A DNA stretch of 64,000 nucleotides from Thalassospira sp. HF15 (GTDB lineage Bacteria; Pseudomonadota; Alphaproteobacteria; Rhodospirillales; Thalassospiraceae). Each line of letters begins with the position of its first letter. Positions within the stretch are counted from its first letter, which is position 1. The stretch spans positions 372,001 through 436,000 of the forward strand of contig NZ_JAAVKI010000004.1 in the NCBI RefSeq assembly GCF_011806525.1. The letters run 5' to 3'. The position numbers and the translations under genes were made by a program. The notes under the pieces were generated by a model. The model was not told where the DNA came from and did not search any database. It was given only the letters and a program-made list of their open reading frames with translations. Below are positions 1 to 7,645 of this stretch, piece after piece.

Positions 1-2
1 AT

Positions 3-773
3 TCCAATGATGGTCGATACCTGTACATCACCGAAAACGATTTTGATCATGCCCGCGGGGTGGTTTCGGTCTGGGATGCCGAGGATGGCTATCGCCGGGT
101 GGCGGAATTTGACAGTTTTGGCACCGGCCCGCATGAATTGCATCTGATGCCGGGTGGCGACCATCTGGTGATTGCCAATGGCGGCTTGCACACCCATCCC
201 GATCAGGACGGGCGCACGCCACTTAATATCAGTTCGATGGAACCGAACCTGTCGATCATTGATCGCCGCACCGGCAAGCTTGTGCATCAAGCCGCCCTTA
301 AACATGACTGGCACAAACTTTCGATCCGCCATCTTGATGTTGCCGCCAATGGCACGATTGCCGCAGGGTTCCAGTATCAGGGCGATTTGACCGATCAGGT
401 GCCGCTTGTCGGTCTGTGGCAACCAGGATCGGACATCCGCCCAATTGAAGCCCCCGACACGGTCCAATACCGTATGCGGCAATATTGCGGGTCGGTGCGC
501 TTTGATGCATCCGGCCAGGTGTTTGGCATTTCCTGTCCGCGTGGCGGGCTTGTGACCTTCTGGGATGCGAACACACAAGACTTCCTGACGCATATCGCCG
601 CCCCGGATGGCTGCGGCCTTGCGGCAACGGATCGGGCGGGTGAATTTGTCGGCACCAGTGGCCTCGGCAATGGTTGGCGCATGGATGCGATTCGTCGCAA
701 GCGCGTCGAACTGCCCGACGATTCTTTGAAATCGCAGCATTGGGACAACCATTTGCGGCGCATCATCGCCTGA
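3..773 (+). CDS. DUF1513 family protein, 5' end missing
   Basis: The reading frame is open from the first complete codon to a TGA at 773, so the start lies outside the window and about 256 residues are visible. The chain is built of beta-propeller-like strand repeats (for example FGTGPHELHLMPGGDHLVIANGG and the later GQVFGISCPRGGLVTFWD), which matches DUF1513, a family of exported proteins. From family knowledge, DUF1513 genes often end iron-acquisition operons that also carry imelysin-type lipoproteins and a diheme DUF1111 protein; those genes cannot be checked here. A terminator hairpin follows 30 bases after the stop. Function is not established; a role in periplasmic iron handling is inference. 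Confidence 0.75.
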   Translation, partial: SNDGRYLYITENDFDHARGVVSVWDAEDGYRRVAEFDSFGTGPHELHLMPGGDHLVIANGGLHTHPDQDGRTPLNISSMEPNLSIIDRRTGKLVHQAALKHDWHKLSIRHLDVAANGTIAAGFQYQGDLTDQVPLVGLWQPGSDIRPIEAPDTVQYRMRQYCGSVRFDASGQVFGISCPRGGLVTFWDANTQDFLTHIAAPDGCGLAATDRAGEFVGTSGLGNGWRMDAIRRKRVELPDDSLKSQHWDNHLRRIIA

Positions 774-801
774 TCCCGTCCACAATCGACATTACACAAA
801 A

Positions 802-829
802 CCCGCACAAACGCTGCGGGCTTTGTTCT
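802..829 (+). terminator. Rho-independent terminator after the DUF1513 gene
   Basis: A six-base stem CCCGCA (802-807) pairs with TGCGGG (815-820) over a seven-base loop and is followed by the T-rich run CTTTGTTCTTTCT. It sits 28 bases after the stop codon at 773. Confidence 0.65.
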
Positions 830-937
830 TTCTGACGGCTGAAAATCGCAGAAATCCGGGCATACCCAGCCCGATCAACCAACTGTTTGGTCGGGATATT
901 TGCATTAGCCATGCATCAACCAAAAGTTTTTCGCAAA

Positions 938-952
938 TGAGAACGATTTTCA
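938..952 (+). promoter_or_regulatory. Fur-box-like operator
   Basis: TGAGAACGATTTTCA matches the 7-1-7 Fur consensus TGATAATnATTATCA at 12 of the 14 defined positions. It ends two bases before the -35 element of the promoter at 954-982, a placement suited to iron-dependent repression. The match is seen directly; binding by Fur is inference. Confidence 0.6.
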
Positions 953-953
953 C

Positions 954-982
954 TTGCGTGTTGTTTTCCCTTCCCCTATAAC
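954..982 (+). promoter_or_regulatory. Sigma70-type promoter of a putative small RNA
   Basis: A -35 element TTGCGT (954-959) and a -10 element TATAAC (977-982) are separated by exactly 17 bases. The expected transcription start is near 989. No open reading frame with a credible ribosome site begins downstream before the terminator at 1087-1137. Confidence 0.6.
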
Positions 983-988
983 GGGTCT

Positions 989-1137
989 CGACACAGCCCG
1001 CGAATGCAACCCATTCGCACTTGTCCCCAAGCGGCTTGTCTCTCAGACCTATGGGTCCTCTCTCCCCATAGGCCTCTCAAGGTGGAAAAGCGGTGGTTAT
1101 TGATGCGGGAAACGATAACCGCCGCTTTCTCTTTTCG
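989..1137 (+). ncRNA. Candidate iron-responsive small RNA with three hairpins
   Basis: Between the promoter at 954-982 and a strong terminator lies about 145 bases that fold into three local hairpins. Hairpin 1 pairs GCGAATG (1000-1006) with CATTCGC (1012-1018). Hairpin 2 pairs CCTATGGG (1048-1055) with CCCATAGG (1065-1072) and shows the CU-rich loop TCCTCTCTC; CTTG (1035-1038) and CAAG (1078-1081) can close it further. Hairpin 3 is the terminator. A CU-rich exposed loop could pair with Shine-Dalgarno sequences, as in many repressive sRNAs. An ATG at 1004 opens a 51-codon frame, but it has no ribosome site and runs through the terminator, so a peptide is unlikely. It matches no RNA family I recognise. 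Confidence 0.5.
1087..1137 (+). terminator. Strong Rho-independent terminator of the putative sRNA
   Basis: A 14-base stem (1087-1100 with 1115-1128, all pairs formed if one G-U is allowed) encloses a 14-base loop and runs straight into TTTCTCTTTT. It lies about 90 bases from the convergent IclR gene stop at 1224. Confidence 0.8.
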
Positions 1138-1223
1138 GTGCCAACACTCCCCCTAGACCACATGCAAAAACACCCGGATGGCTGATCCGGGTGATGTGTT
1201 TCTAAAACCGATGTTGTGTCGGT

Positions 1224-1982
1224 TCAGGCGGTTTTGGAAAGCTTGTCGCCCGCGCTCTGCAGCACGTTCTTATACAGGTCATAGTTTTTCCGGGCATCGT
1301 CCTTTGGGGCGACGATACACAGTGTCGCTGAACAGATCCCGCTTTGATCATAGACCGGTGCGGCAAAGCAATGCGTGAAGGTATCAACAATGCTGTCGAA
1401 CGAAAAAAAGCGTTCGTCATGCGCACGACGGATTTCGGCGATATAGGCGTCAAAATCCATTTGACGACCATCGGGCAGGATAAAGTCCTCGGCCGGGATC
1501 AGATCGCGGATTTCCTGATCACTAAGATGCCCAAGTAACAAGCGCCCGGATGCCGTCCATGGAATGGCGGTGCGTTCGCCAACATCGGCAGAAATACGAA
1601 ACGGGCGGCTGCCTTCACGCTGCAGGGCAACGGTGTATTTATTGCCATCGAGCATACAGAACTGCGACGTTTCCTTGGTGCTTGCGGTGATTTCATCAAG
1701 CATCCCGGCCGCCTGTCGGGTCAGATCGAAATAGTCCCGATAGGCAAGCCCAAGGAAATAAACCCGCCGTCCCAAAAAGACCGAGCCATGGGCATCGGTG
1801 ACTTCAAGCATTCCATGATCAACCAAGGTGCCGATCAGGTCATAAACCGTCGAGGTTGGCGCGCCCAGGGCCTGGGCGATCTCGGCAGGACGCTGAGAGG
1901 TTTTGACATCACGCAGATGGTCAAGAATATCAAACGCCCGATCAATGCCGCGCGCACGCTTGCGTATCTGCTGTTCTGTCAT
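1224..1982 (-). CDS. IclR family transcriptional regulator
   Basis: A 252-residue protein with the two-domain IclR layout. A winged helix-turn-helix occupies about residues 12-62 (RAFDILDHL, then AEIAQALGAPTSTVYDLIGTLVDHG), and a ligand-binding domain fills residues 80-245 (TSQFCMLDGNKYTVALQ, IPWTASGRLLLG, CFAAPVYDQSG). The ATG at 1982 follows GAGGGG. It is the last gene of the minus-strand operon that starts with the binding protein at 5413, so it very likely controls that operon and the divergent PLP-enzyme/kinase pair. Matching palindromes lie at 5464-5501. IclR proteins usually sense a pathway substrate or intermediate; here that would be an amino sugar acid or 2-keto-3-deoxygluconate if the pathway inference is right. 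The effector is unknown. Confidence 0.9.
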   Translation of the reverse strand: MTEQQIRKRARGIDRAFDILDHLRDVKTSQRPAEIAQALGAPTSTVYDLIGTLVDHGMLEVTDAHGSVFLGRRVYFLGLAYRDYFDLTRQAAGMLDEITASTKETSQFCMLDGNKYTVALQREGSRPFRISADVGERTAIPWTASGRLLLGHLSDQEIRDLIPAEDFILPDGRQMDFDAYIAEIRRAHDERFFSFDSIVDTFTHCFAAPVYDQSGICSATLCIVAPKDDARKNYDLYKNVLQSAGDKLSKTA

Positions 1983-2023
1983 AAACCCCTCATTTAACGC
2001 CTTACCGTAATAGTTGCAGACTG

Positions 2024-2410
2024 TTATGCCTTACGAAAGGCAATGCAGTCGACCTCTACTTTGCAGTCAACAACCATTGAAGACTGAACACAGGCACGTG
2101 CCGGCGGATTTTCACCGAAATATTCCTCGAACACGCCGTTGAAGGACCAGAAATCACGGGCATCATCAAGCCATACGCCAATGCGCATGATATCGGCTGC
2201 GGTGTAACCGGCATCTTCAACGATCTTGAGCATGTTATCAATCGCGATACGGGACTGTTCGACGATGCCGTTGCCGACAACTTCGCCATCGCGCATCGGG
2301 GTTTGTCCGGACACATAAAGCCAGCCGTCGGCTTCGGTGGCCTTGGCAAATGGCAGTGCCTTTTGACCGTTGCCCTTACCTTCGCCAACGCCGTGTCTTT
2401 TAATACTCAT
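2024..2410 (-). CDS. RidA family enamine/imine deaminase
   Basis: This 128-residue protein has the YjgF/YER057c/UK114 (RidA) fold length and signature: WLYVSGQTP near residue 30, NMLKIVEDAGYTAADIMRIGVWL in the middle, and PPARACVQSSMVVDCKVEVDCIA at the end, including the arginine that in RidA binds the carboxylate of the imine. RidA proteins hydrolyse reactive enamines and imines released by PLP-dependent dehydratases and aldolases. It sits in the operon between the ABC ATPase and the IclR regulator, and across from a PLP enzyme at 5585, so clearing that enzyme's intermediate is a reasonable inference. The ribosome site AGGAG lies about 8 bases before the ATG at 2410. Confidence 0.92.
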   Translation of the reverse strand: MSIKRHGVGEGKGNGQKALPFAKATEADGWLYVSGQTPMRDGEVVGNGIVEQSRIAIDNMLKIVEDAGYTAADIMRIGVWLDDARDFWSFNGVFEEYFGENPPARACVQSSMVVDCKVEVDCIAFRKA

Positions 2411-2428
2411 AAAAATATCTCCTGGTTC

Positions 2429-3193
2429 TTAAAATTCAGACTTTGCAAGGAAACCCTGCAAACGTTCGGTTTTCGGCGCACCGAAAATTTCTTCGGGGGC
2501 GCCTTCTTCGTGAATACGCCCCTGGTGCATGAAAACGACCTTGGTTGAAACATCACGCGCAAACCGCATTTCGTGGGTCACAAGCAACATGGTCATGCCC
2601 TCAGTCGCGAGATCACGGACCACGGCCAGCACTTCGGACACCAGTTCGGGATCAAGTGCGGAGGTCACTTCGTCAAACAGCATGATTTGCGGGTTCATCG
2701 CGATGGCGCGTGCAATTGCCACGCGCTGTTGCTGACCACCGGAAAGCTGCCCCGGATAATGATCGCGACGCTGCCCCATCCCAACACGATCAAGCCATTT
2801 TTCGGCAATGGCACGTGCTTCGTCCTTGCCCATTTTCTTGGTCTTGATCAGACCAAGCATGACGTTGCGAATGGCCGTCATATGCGGGAAAAGGTTGAAC
2901 TGCTGAAATGCCATGCCGGTCATGGCGCGCTGGCGGGCAATTTCACGTTCTGACAGGCGGCGACGTTGGCCGCCGTCCTGTTTGTAACCGATGGACTGAC
3001 CTGCCAGTTCGATCGAGCCCTGCTCAAAATCTTCAAGCAGGTTTACACAACGCAAAAGTGTCGTCTTGCCAGAGCCGGAAGATCCGATCAGCGACACCAC
3101 ATCGCCCTGCTTCATCGTCAGGTCAATGCCCTTGAGGACTTCGACCTTGCCAAAGCTTTTGTGAAGGCCGGAAATAGTCAAAATTGGGGACAT
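2429..3193 (-). CDS. Polar amino acid-type ABC transporter ATP-binding protein
   Basis: The 254-residue ATPase has all nucleotide-binding motifs: Walker [11 protein letters not shown]-loop [13 protein letters not shown], signature [14 protein letters not shown], Walker [13 protein letters not shown] and the H-loop LLVTHEM. The sequence is typical of the polar amino acid uptake (PAAT) group with GlnQ/HisP-like ATPases. The ATG at 3193 is chosen over an in-frame start at 3235 because it has AGAGG just upstream and avoids running 32 bases into the permease gene that ends at 3204. It energises import by the two permeases encoded just upstream (3204-4537) with the binding protein at 4565. The pathway genes suggest an amino sugar acid as substrate, as some PAAT systems do import such compounds. 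Confidence 0.93.
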   Translation of the reverse strand: MSPILTISGLHKSFGKVEVLKGIDLTMKQGDVVSLIGSSGSGKTTLLRCVNLLEDFEQGSIELAGQSIGYKQDGGQRRRLSEREIARQRAMTGMAFQQFNLFPHMTAIRNVMLGLIKTKKMGKDEARAIAEKWLDRVGMGQRRDHYPGQLSGGQQQRVAIARAIAMNPQIMLFDEVTSALDPELVSEVLAVVRDLATEGMTMLLVTHEMRFARDVSTKVVFMHQGRIHEEGAPEEIFGAPKTERLQGFLAKSEF

Positions 3194-3203
3194 GATTGCC
3201 TCT

Positions 3204-3863
3204 TTATGGGATCGAGATGCGGCGTTCGACGGCACGGCCAGCCTGCTCGATCACGAAGTTCAAAAGGAAATAGACAAAGCCCGCAAAGAGATAGAACTCA
3301 AGGCTGAGATATGTGCGCGAAATCACCTGCTGGGTCGCAAGCAGAAGCTCCACCACACCAATGATCGACAAAAGGGTCGATGCCTTGACGATCTCGGTCG
3401 CGGTATTGACCCAGGTTGGCAATATCTGGCGCAATGCCTGGGGCAACAGCACATAGACAAAGGTCTGTCCGAATGTCAGGCCAACGGATTTGGCGGCTTC
3501 GGTCTGGCCTGCCGGAATGGCGATCAAGGCACCGCGGACGATTTCGCCGACATGCGACGAACAAAACAGCGTCAGTGCCAAAACACCGGCCTGAAATGCC
3601 GTCAGGTCAAGTCCGACAACCGACAGAATATAGAAGCAGGCCAAAATCAGGACAAAGACCGGGGTTCCGCGCAGGAAGTCGATATATAACCGAACGATAA
3701 AGCGCAGCCACTTCGCCCCATAGGTCATGGCAAGACCGATAAAGACGCCAAGGACCGAGCCCAGAACCACCGATGCCGCAGAAATCAGAATTGTATTACC
3801 CAACCCTGAAAGCAGGCTCAGGCGGGCGTTCCACAGTTCTGTCAGGAAAAGAGAGAAATTCAT
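3204..3863 (-). CDS. ABC transporter permease (polar amino acid type)
   Basis: A 219-residue inner-membrane permease of the HisM/GlnP type. About five hydrophobic helices are visible, and the cytoplasmic EAA loop appears as [34 protein letters not shown] (from about residue 120), the contact site for the ATPase. The N-terminal half carries the [15 protein letters not shown] segment common to this family. It lies 10 bases upstream of the ATPase start and 11 bases downstream of the second permease, so the three genes are co-transcribed. Confidence 0.92.
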   Translation of the reverse strand: MNFSLFLTELWNARLSLLSGLGNTILISAASVVLGSVLGVFIGLAMTYGAKWLRFIVRLYIDFLRGTPVFVLILACFYILSVVGLDLTAFQAGVLALTLFCSSHVGEIVRGALIAIPAGQTEAAKSVGLTFGQTFVYVLLPQALRQILPTWVNTATEIVKASTLLSIIGVVELLLATQQVISRTYLSLEFYLFAGFVYFLLNFVIEQAGRAVERRISIP

Positions 3864-3874
3864 CTGATACCCCT

Positions 3875-4537
3875 TTAGCGCGGAACTGCAAGGCGCAGTT
3901 CAAGACGGCGCAGCAGAGCAGCAATCACATAACAGGCAACCACATAAATCATTGACGCGACCATCCATGTTTCAATCACACGGAAGCTTTCGACATTGAT
4001 CTTGCGCGCATAAAAGGTCAGTTCCGGCACGGCGATGGCCGCGGCAAGGGACGTGTCCTTGAACAGCGAAATGAAGTTGTTTGAAAGTGACGGCAGAACA
4101 TTTCGAAACATCACCGGAATGATGATGTTTGTCTTGATCTTGAATTCTGTCAGACCAATCGCAAGCCCGGCTTCGCGCAACCCCTTGGGCAGTGCCATCA
4201 GACCGGATCGGAAAACCTCGGCCAGATACGCCCCGGCATAAATCGAAAGCGTAAAGATAAAGGACGAGATTTTATCGAGCGCGATGCCCAGTTGCGGCAG
4301 GGCGAAATAGCAAAACAGGATCAGAACAAGGATCGGGGTATTGCGGATCGCGGAGACATACGCCACCGCGATCCAGCGCAAGGTTCTATGACGCGAAAGC
4401 ATCCCGAACGCCGCAAGAAGACCGATCCCGCATCCAATCGCAATCGAGACAATGGCCAAGAACAGCCCCAGTCCAAGTCCCTCTGCGAGGAGATCCCAGT
4501 TACGCCAGATGACGTCAAAGTTGAAATCGTAATTCAC
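3875..4537 (-). CDS. ABC transporter permease (polar amino acid type)
   Basis: A 220-residue paralogue of the permease at 3204, giving the heterodimeric membrane channel usual for PAAT importers. It shows AIRNTPILVLILFCYFALP near residue 80 and the EAA loop LPKGLREAGLAIGLTEFKIKTNIIIPVMFRNVLP from about residue 132. The ATG at 4537 follows the binding-protein gene, whose stop lies 27 bases upstream, so translation is likely coordinated in the operon. Confidence 0.92.
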   Translation of the reverse strand: MNYDFNFDVIWRNWDLLAEGLGLGLFLAIVSIAIGCGIGLLAAFGMLSRHRTLRWIAVAYVSAIRNTPILVLILFCYFALPQLGIALDKISSFIFTLSIYAGAYLAEVFRSGLMALPKGLREAGLAIGLTEFKIKTNIIIPVMFRNVLPSLSNNFISLFKDTSLAAAIAVPELTFYARKINVESFRVIETWMVASMIYVVACYVIAALLRRLELRLAVPR

Positions 4538-4564
4538 AACGGAGTTCCCGGATGCTTGCGTTGA

Positions 4565-5413
4565 TTACTTGTACTCGACAGGGAAGCCGATTTTCGGGGT
4601 GTCGAGATCTTCACCAAACCAGGTTTTGAAGCTTTCAGCATAGAACGGGAATTCAACACCGGTCATGCCTTCATGCAGAACGGTATTGACGAAGTTCAAC
4701 CAACGCTGATCGCCCGGTTTTACACCGCAAGAGTAGCTTTGCGGGTTCCAGGCATAACCGGCGTCCTTGTAACGATCCGGGTTCTGAACCATGAACCAGC
4801 GAAGTGCAGACTGGTCAGTTGCCGCTGCTTCTGCACGGCCGGAATTCAGCGCCTGATACATCAGATCAACACTGTCATACTGATCAACATCCGCATCCGG
4901 CAGGGCCGCATGCACCATTTCTTCGGCATAGACGTTCTGCAGAACCGCAACGGTGATGTCATCACCGGCAGCTTTAAGCGCATCATAATCAGCGTAATCG
5001 CCATTTGCCATCAACAGCAGGCCAACACCTTCGCGATAGTAGGGAATGGTGAATTCGATCTGCTGGGCACGTTCGGCAGTGACCGTCATGAACTGGCAGG
5101 TCATGTCGACCTTGTCGGTGACAAGGTTCGGGATGCGCGCATCGCCGGACTGCTGGACATATTCGATCTTGTCGGGATCGCCAAACAGCGCCTTGGCAAC
5201 AAGACGGCCCATATCAACGTCAAAGCCCTTCAGCTTGTTGTCTGAATCCACAAAGTGCCACGGCGGATTGGTCGAGCCGGTGCCAAGGATCAGATAACCG
5301 CGATCAAGGACCTGCTGAAGTTTGCTGGTTTCGTCTGCGGATGCAGAACCAACCGCCGACGCAGCCGTTGCGGTCATGACAGCCGCGACTGCCAGTTTTT
5401 TAAGAAAAGCCAT
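4565..5413 (-). CDS. Periplasmic substrate-binding protein of the PAAT transporter
   Basis: This is the first gene of the minus-strand operon. The start at 5413 is preferred because GGAG sits 6 bases before this ATG and the protein then opens directly with a clean signal peptide (MAFLKKLAVAAVMTATAASA, cleavage near ASADE); the in-frame ATG at 5440 would add nine hydrophilic residues. The mature part is an SBP family 3 fold: TGSTNPPWHFVDSDNKLKGFDVDMG, TERAQQIEFTIPYYREGVGLL, and an Asp/Ser-rich second lobe. Family 3 proteins bind polar amino acids and related compounds. Its promoter region (5414-5584) is shared with the divergent PLP enzyme and carries two IclR-type palindromes. Confidence 0.92.
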   Translation of the reverse strand: MAFLKKLAVAAVMTATAASAVGSASADETSKLQQVLDRGYLILGTGSTNPPWHFVDSDNKLKGFDVDMGRLVAKALFGDPDKIEYVQQSGDARIPNLVTDKVDMTCQFMTVTAERAQQIEFTIPYYREGVGLLLMANGDYADYDALKAAGDDITVAVLQNVYAEEMVHAALPDADVDQYDSVDLMYQALNSGRAEAAATDQSALRWFMVQNPDRYKDAGYAWNPQSYSCGVKPGDQRWLNFVNTVLHEGMTGVEFPFYAESFKTWFGEDLDTPKIGFPVEYK

Positions 5414-5463
5414 TTTTGTCTCCAGTTTCAAATGAGCCACACATTCTTGGATCGTTTATTTTT

Positions 5464-5501
5464 ATTCCGCTATAACGGAACATATGCCGTTATTTCGGAT
5501 T
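5464..5501. promoter_or_regulatory. Tandem IclR-type operator in a divergent promoter
   Basis: Two 18-base near-palindromes lie side by side: ATTCCGCTATAACGGAAC (5464-5481) and ATGCCGTTATTTCGGATT (5484-5501). Each has the TnCCG-six bases-CGGA shape seen in operators of IclR-family regulators, and the pair is also a larger inverted repeat (ACGG and CCGT arms). They lie between the binding-protein gene start (5413) and the PLP-enzyme start (5585). Control by the IclR protein at 1224 is inference from linkage. Confidence 0.6.
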
Positions 5502-5584
5502 TACCCTAGCAGCGGCGTTCAAGATATGTCAATTTCGTTTTGCAAAAAGCTGAGACGTCACCCCAAAACCAATCAGGAACCAGC

Positions 5585-6631
5585 ATGCTTGATACGCCCT
5601 GCCTTGTGATTGACCTCCCCGTCGTTGATGAAAACATTGCGCGTTTCCAAAACCTTGCCGATGCGGCAGGCCTCAAGACACGCCCGCATATCAAAACGCA
5701 CAAGCTGCCGTTTTTTGCCAAACGACAGATTGCAGCCGGCGCAATCGGCATCACCTGCCAAAAAATTGGTGAGGCCGAAGTGATGGTTGAAGGGGGACTC
5801 CGCGACATATTGCTGACCTACAATGTCATCGGTGATGCCAAACTTGATCGCCTGGCGGCCCTTGCGCGCAAATGCAGCCTTGCGGTCACCTGTGACAATC
5901 TGACCGTTGCCAAGGGCCTATCGGCACGCTTTGCCAAGGAAGACGCGCCATTAACCGTTTTTGTCGAATGCGACACCGGAGCAGGACGCTGCGGCGTGCA
6001 AAGCCCGGCGGATGCGACCGAACTGGCATCAAAAATCAACGAGCTGCCCGGATTGCAATTTGGCGGGCTGATGACCTACCCGCCAATGGATCATGCTGAT
6101 AACGTTGATAAATGGCTGAGTGACGCCAAGGACGGTATCGAGAAGGCAGGACTGTCATGCCCGGTTGTCTCGACCGGTGGCACGCCAAATCTGGACTCGT
6201 TAAACGCCTTTAACCACGCAACCGAACACCGCGCGGGAACATACATTTATAATGACCGTTCCCTGATCGCGCGTGGCGCATGCGGTGTTGAAAACTGTGC
6301 GGCGGTTGTCAAAACCACCGTCGTGTCCCGCCCGACCAAAACACGCGCCATCATTGATGCAGGCTCCAAGGCGCTGAGCTCCGACCTTTTGGGCTTGGAG
6401 GGCTTTGGCATGGTTCGCGAGGCCCCCGATACATCCATCGTCGGCCTGTCTGAAGAGCATGGTATTATCGAGCTTGGCGACAGCGATTGGGACCCGGCAG
6501 TTGGTGACGTTATTTCGATTATCCCCAATCACATCTGTGTCGTGTCGAACCTGTTTCCGACTGTGTGGGTTAAGGATGCGAACGGCGAGATGACGGAAAT
6601 GACCGTCGCCGCACGCGGCATGCTGCGTTAA
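5585..6631 (+). CDS. PLP-dependent D-threonine aldolase/DSD1-type lyase
   Basis: A 348-residue protein of the alanine-racemase-N fold joined to a D-serine dehydratase-like C-terminal domain. The PLP lysine is in RPHIKTHK (about residues 37-44), the phosphate and metal regions appear as GITCQKIGEAEVM and FVECDTGAGRCGVQ, and the C-terminal zinc pair is the H and C of NHICVVSN. The ATG at 5585 follows CAGGAA; an upstream TTG at 5540 has no ribosome site. The family contains D-threonine aldolase, 3-hydroxyaspartate aldolase/dehydratase and D-serine dehydratases. Pairing with a KDG-kinase-like gene, RidA and a PAAT importer suggests a dehydratase that deaminates D-glucosaminate to 2-keto-3-deoxygluconate. 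That specific activity is inference. Confidence 0.85.
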   Translation: MLDTPCLVIDLPVVDENIARFQNLADAAGLKTRPHIKTHKLPFFAKRQIAAGAIGITCQKIGEAEVMVEGGLRDILLTYNVIGDAKLDRLAALARKCSLAVTCDNLTVAKGLSARFAKEDAPLTVFVECDTGAGRCGVQSPADATELASKINELPGLQFGGLMTYPPMDHADNVDKWLSDAKDGIEKAGLSCPVVSTGGTPNLDSLNAFNHATEHRAGTYIYNDRSLIARGACGVENCAAVVKTTVVSRPTKTRAIIDAGSKALSSDLLGLEGFGMVREAPDTSIVGLSEEHGIIELGDSDWDPAVGDVISIIPNHICVVSNLFPTVWVKDANGEMTEMTVAARGMLR

Positions 6632-6652
6632 ACCGCATCAAGGAGTTTTGTG

Positions 6653-7564
6653 ATGTCTGTCGATGTCATTTGCATTGGCGAAGCCATGGGCGAGATTTCC
6701 TTCGACCCGCTGGGAAATGCCGGTGTCAAGGTTGGCGGGGATACGTTCAACACTGCGATCTATCTTGGTCGTTTGGGGATCACATGCGCATTTGCCTCTG
6801 CGGTTGGGAAAGATCCGTTTGGCGAACAAATCCGGTCACTTCTGAAGGCCAACCAGGTCTGCGATGCGTTCCTGATTAGCACGGATCAGGCCAACACCGG
6901 GCTTTATTCCATCACCAACCGCGCAGACGGCGAACGCTTTTTCCATTACTGGCGCAATCAGTCTGCTGCACGCCAGACCATATCGTTGGCAAGTCCTGCC
7001 GATATACAAGCGCTTGAAGATGCGCCTTGGCTGTATCTTTCCGGGATCAGCTTGCATGTGCTTGAAGATGACACGACGCTTCTGTTCCATATCCTTCAGG
7101 CGCACAAGGACAAGGGCGGCAAGATCGCGTTTGATGGTAATTTCCGTCCCAAGCTTTGGTCTGGCAAGGAAGAACAGGCGCGCGAGACATATGCCCGCAT
7201 CACCGCCCTTTCCGATGTCGTTATGCCAACATTCGATGACGAACAGCTTCTTTGGGGCGATGAAACCGCGCAAGACACGATGAACCGAATTGCCAATCTT
7301 GGCCCTGCCCTGATTGTCGTCAAACAGGGTGAACAGGGGTGTTTGCTTTATGAAGATGAGGAAATCAGCCATATCCCGATCCCGGGTCCGGTAACGCCGG
7401 TTGACACCACGGCGGCTGGTGACAGCTTTAATGCCGGTTTTCTGGCGGGCTTGCTCAAGGGCCAAGACGGTGTCACCGCAACCCTGTCGGGACATAAGCT
7501 GGCCGGCAAGGTCATCACCCATCGCGGGGCGATTATCCCGGCTGATCTGATGACAGACCTTTAA
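6653..7564 (+). CDS. PfkB family sugar kinase, 2-keto-3-deoxygluconokinase-like
   Basis: A 303-residue ribokinase-fold enzyme. The substrate-side PfkB signature is GGDTFNTAIYLGRLG (about residues 27-41) and the second signature with the catalytic aspartate is DTTAAGDSFNAGFLAG (about 250-265). The residues IYYSITNRADGERFF-type region and FDGNFRPKLW are typical of KDG kinases (KdgK), which phosphorylate 2-keto-3-deoxygluconate at C6 for the Entner-Doudoroff pathway. The ATG at 6653 is favoured because AGGAG lies 7 bases before it; a GTG at 6650 is too close. It starts 21 bases after the PLP-enzyme stop, so the two form an operon. An exact substrate cannot be read from sequence alone. Confidence 0.85.
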   Translation: MSVDVICIGEAMGEISFDPLGNAGVKVGGDTFNTAIYLGRLGITCAFASAVGKDPFGEQIRSLLKANQVCDAFLISTDQANTGLYSITNRADGERFFHYWRNQSAARQTISLASPADIQALEDAPWLYLSGISLHVLEDDTTLLFHILQAHKDKGGKIAFDGNFRPKLWSGKEEQARETYARITALSDVVMPTFDDEQLLWGDETAQDTMNRIANLGPALIVVKQGEQGCLLYEDEEISHIPIPGPVTPVDTTAAGDSFNAGFLAGLLKGQDGVTATLSGHKLAGKVITHRGAIIPADLMTDL

Positions 7565-7592
7565 TCACCAGATCAAACCCATTGTCACCGCA

Positions 7593-7620
7593 AAAGCCCG
7601 GCATGATGCCGGGCTTTATT
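7593..7620. terminator. Bidirectional terminator between convergent genes
   Basis: AAAGCCCGGCAT pairs with ATGCCGGGCTTT (7593-7617) and T-rich or A-rich tails lie on both sides. It separates the kinase gene (stop 7564) from the convergent P-type ATPase gene (stop 7646) and can serve both. Confidence 0.8.
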
Positions 7621-7645
7621 CATTGCGGCCTGTTTTTATTGTGGT

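Noticed and set aside
1004-1159. A 51-codon frame through the putative sRNA
   Set aside because: No ribosome site, and it would run through a strong terminator; the local hairpins argue for RNA function.
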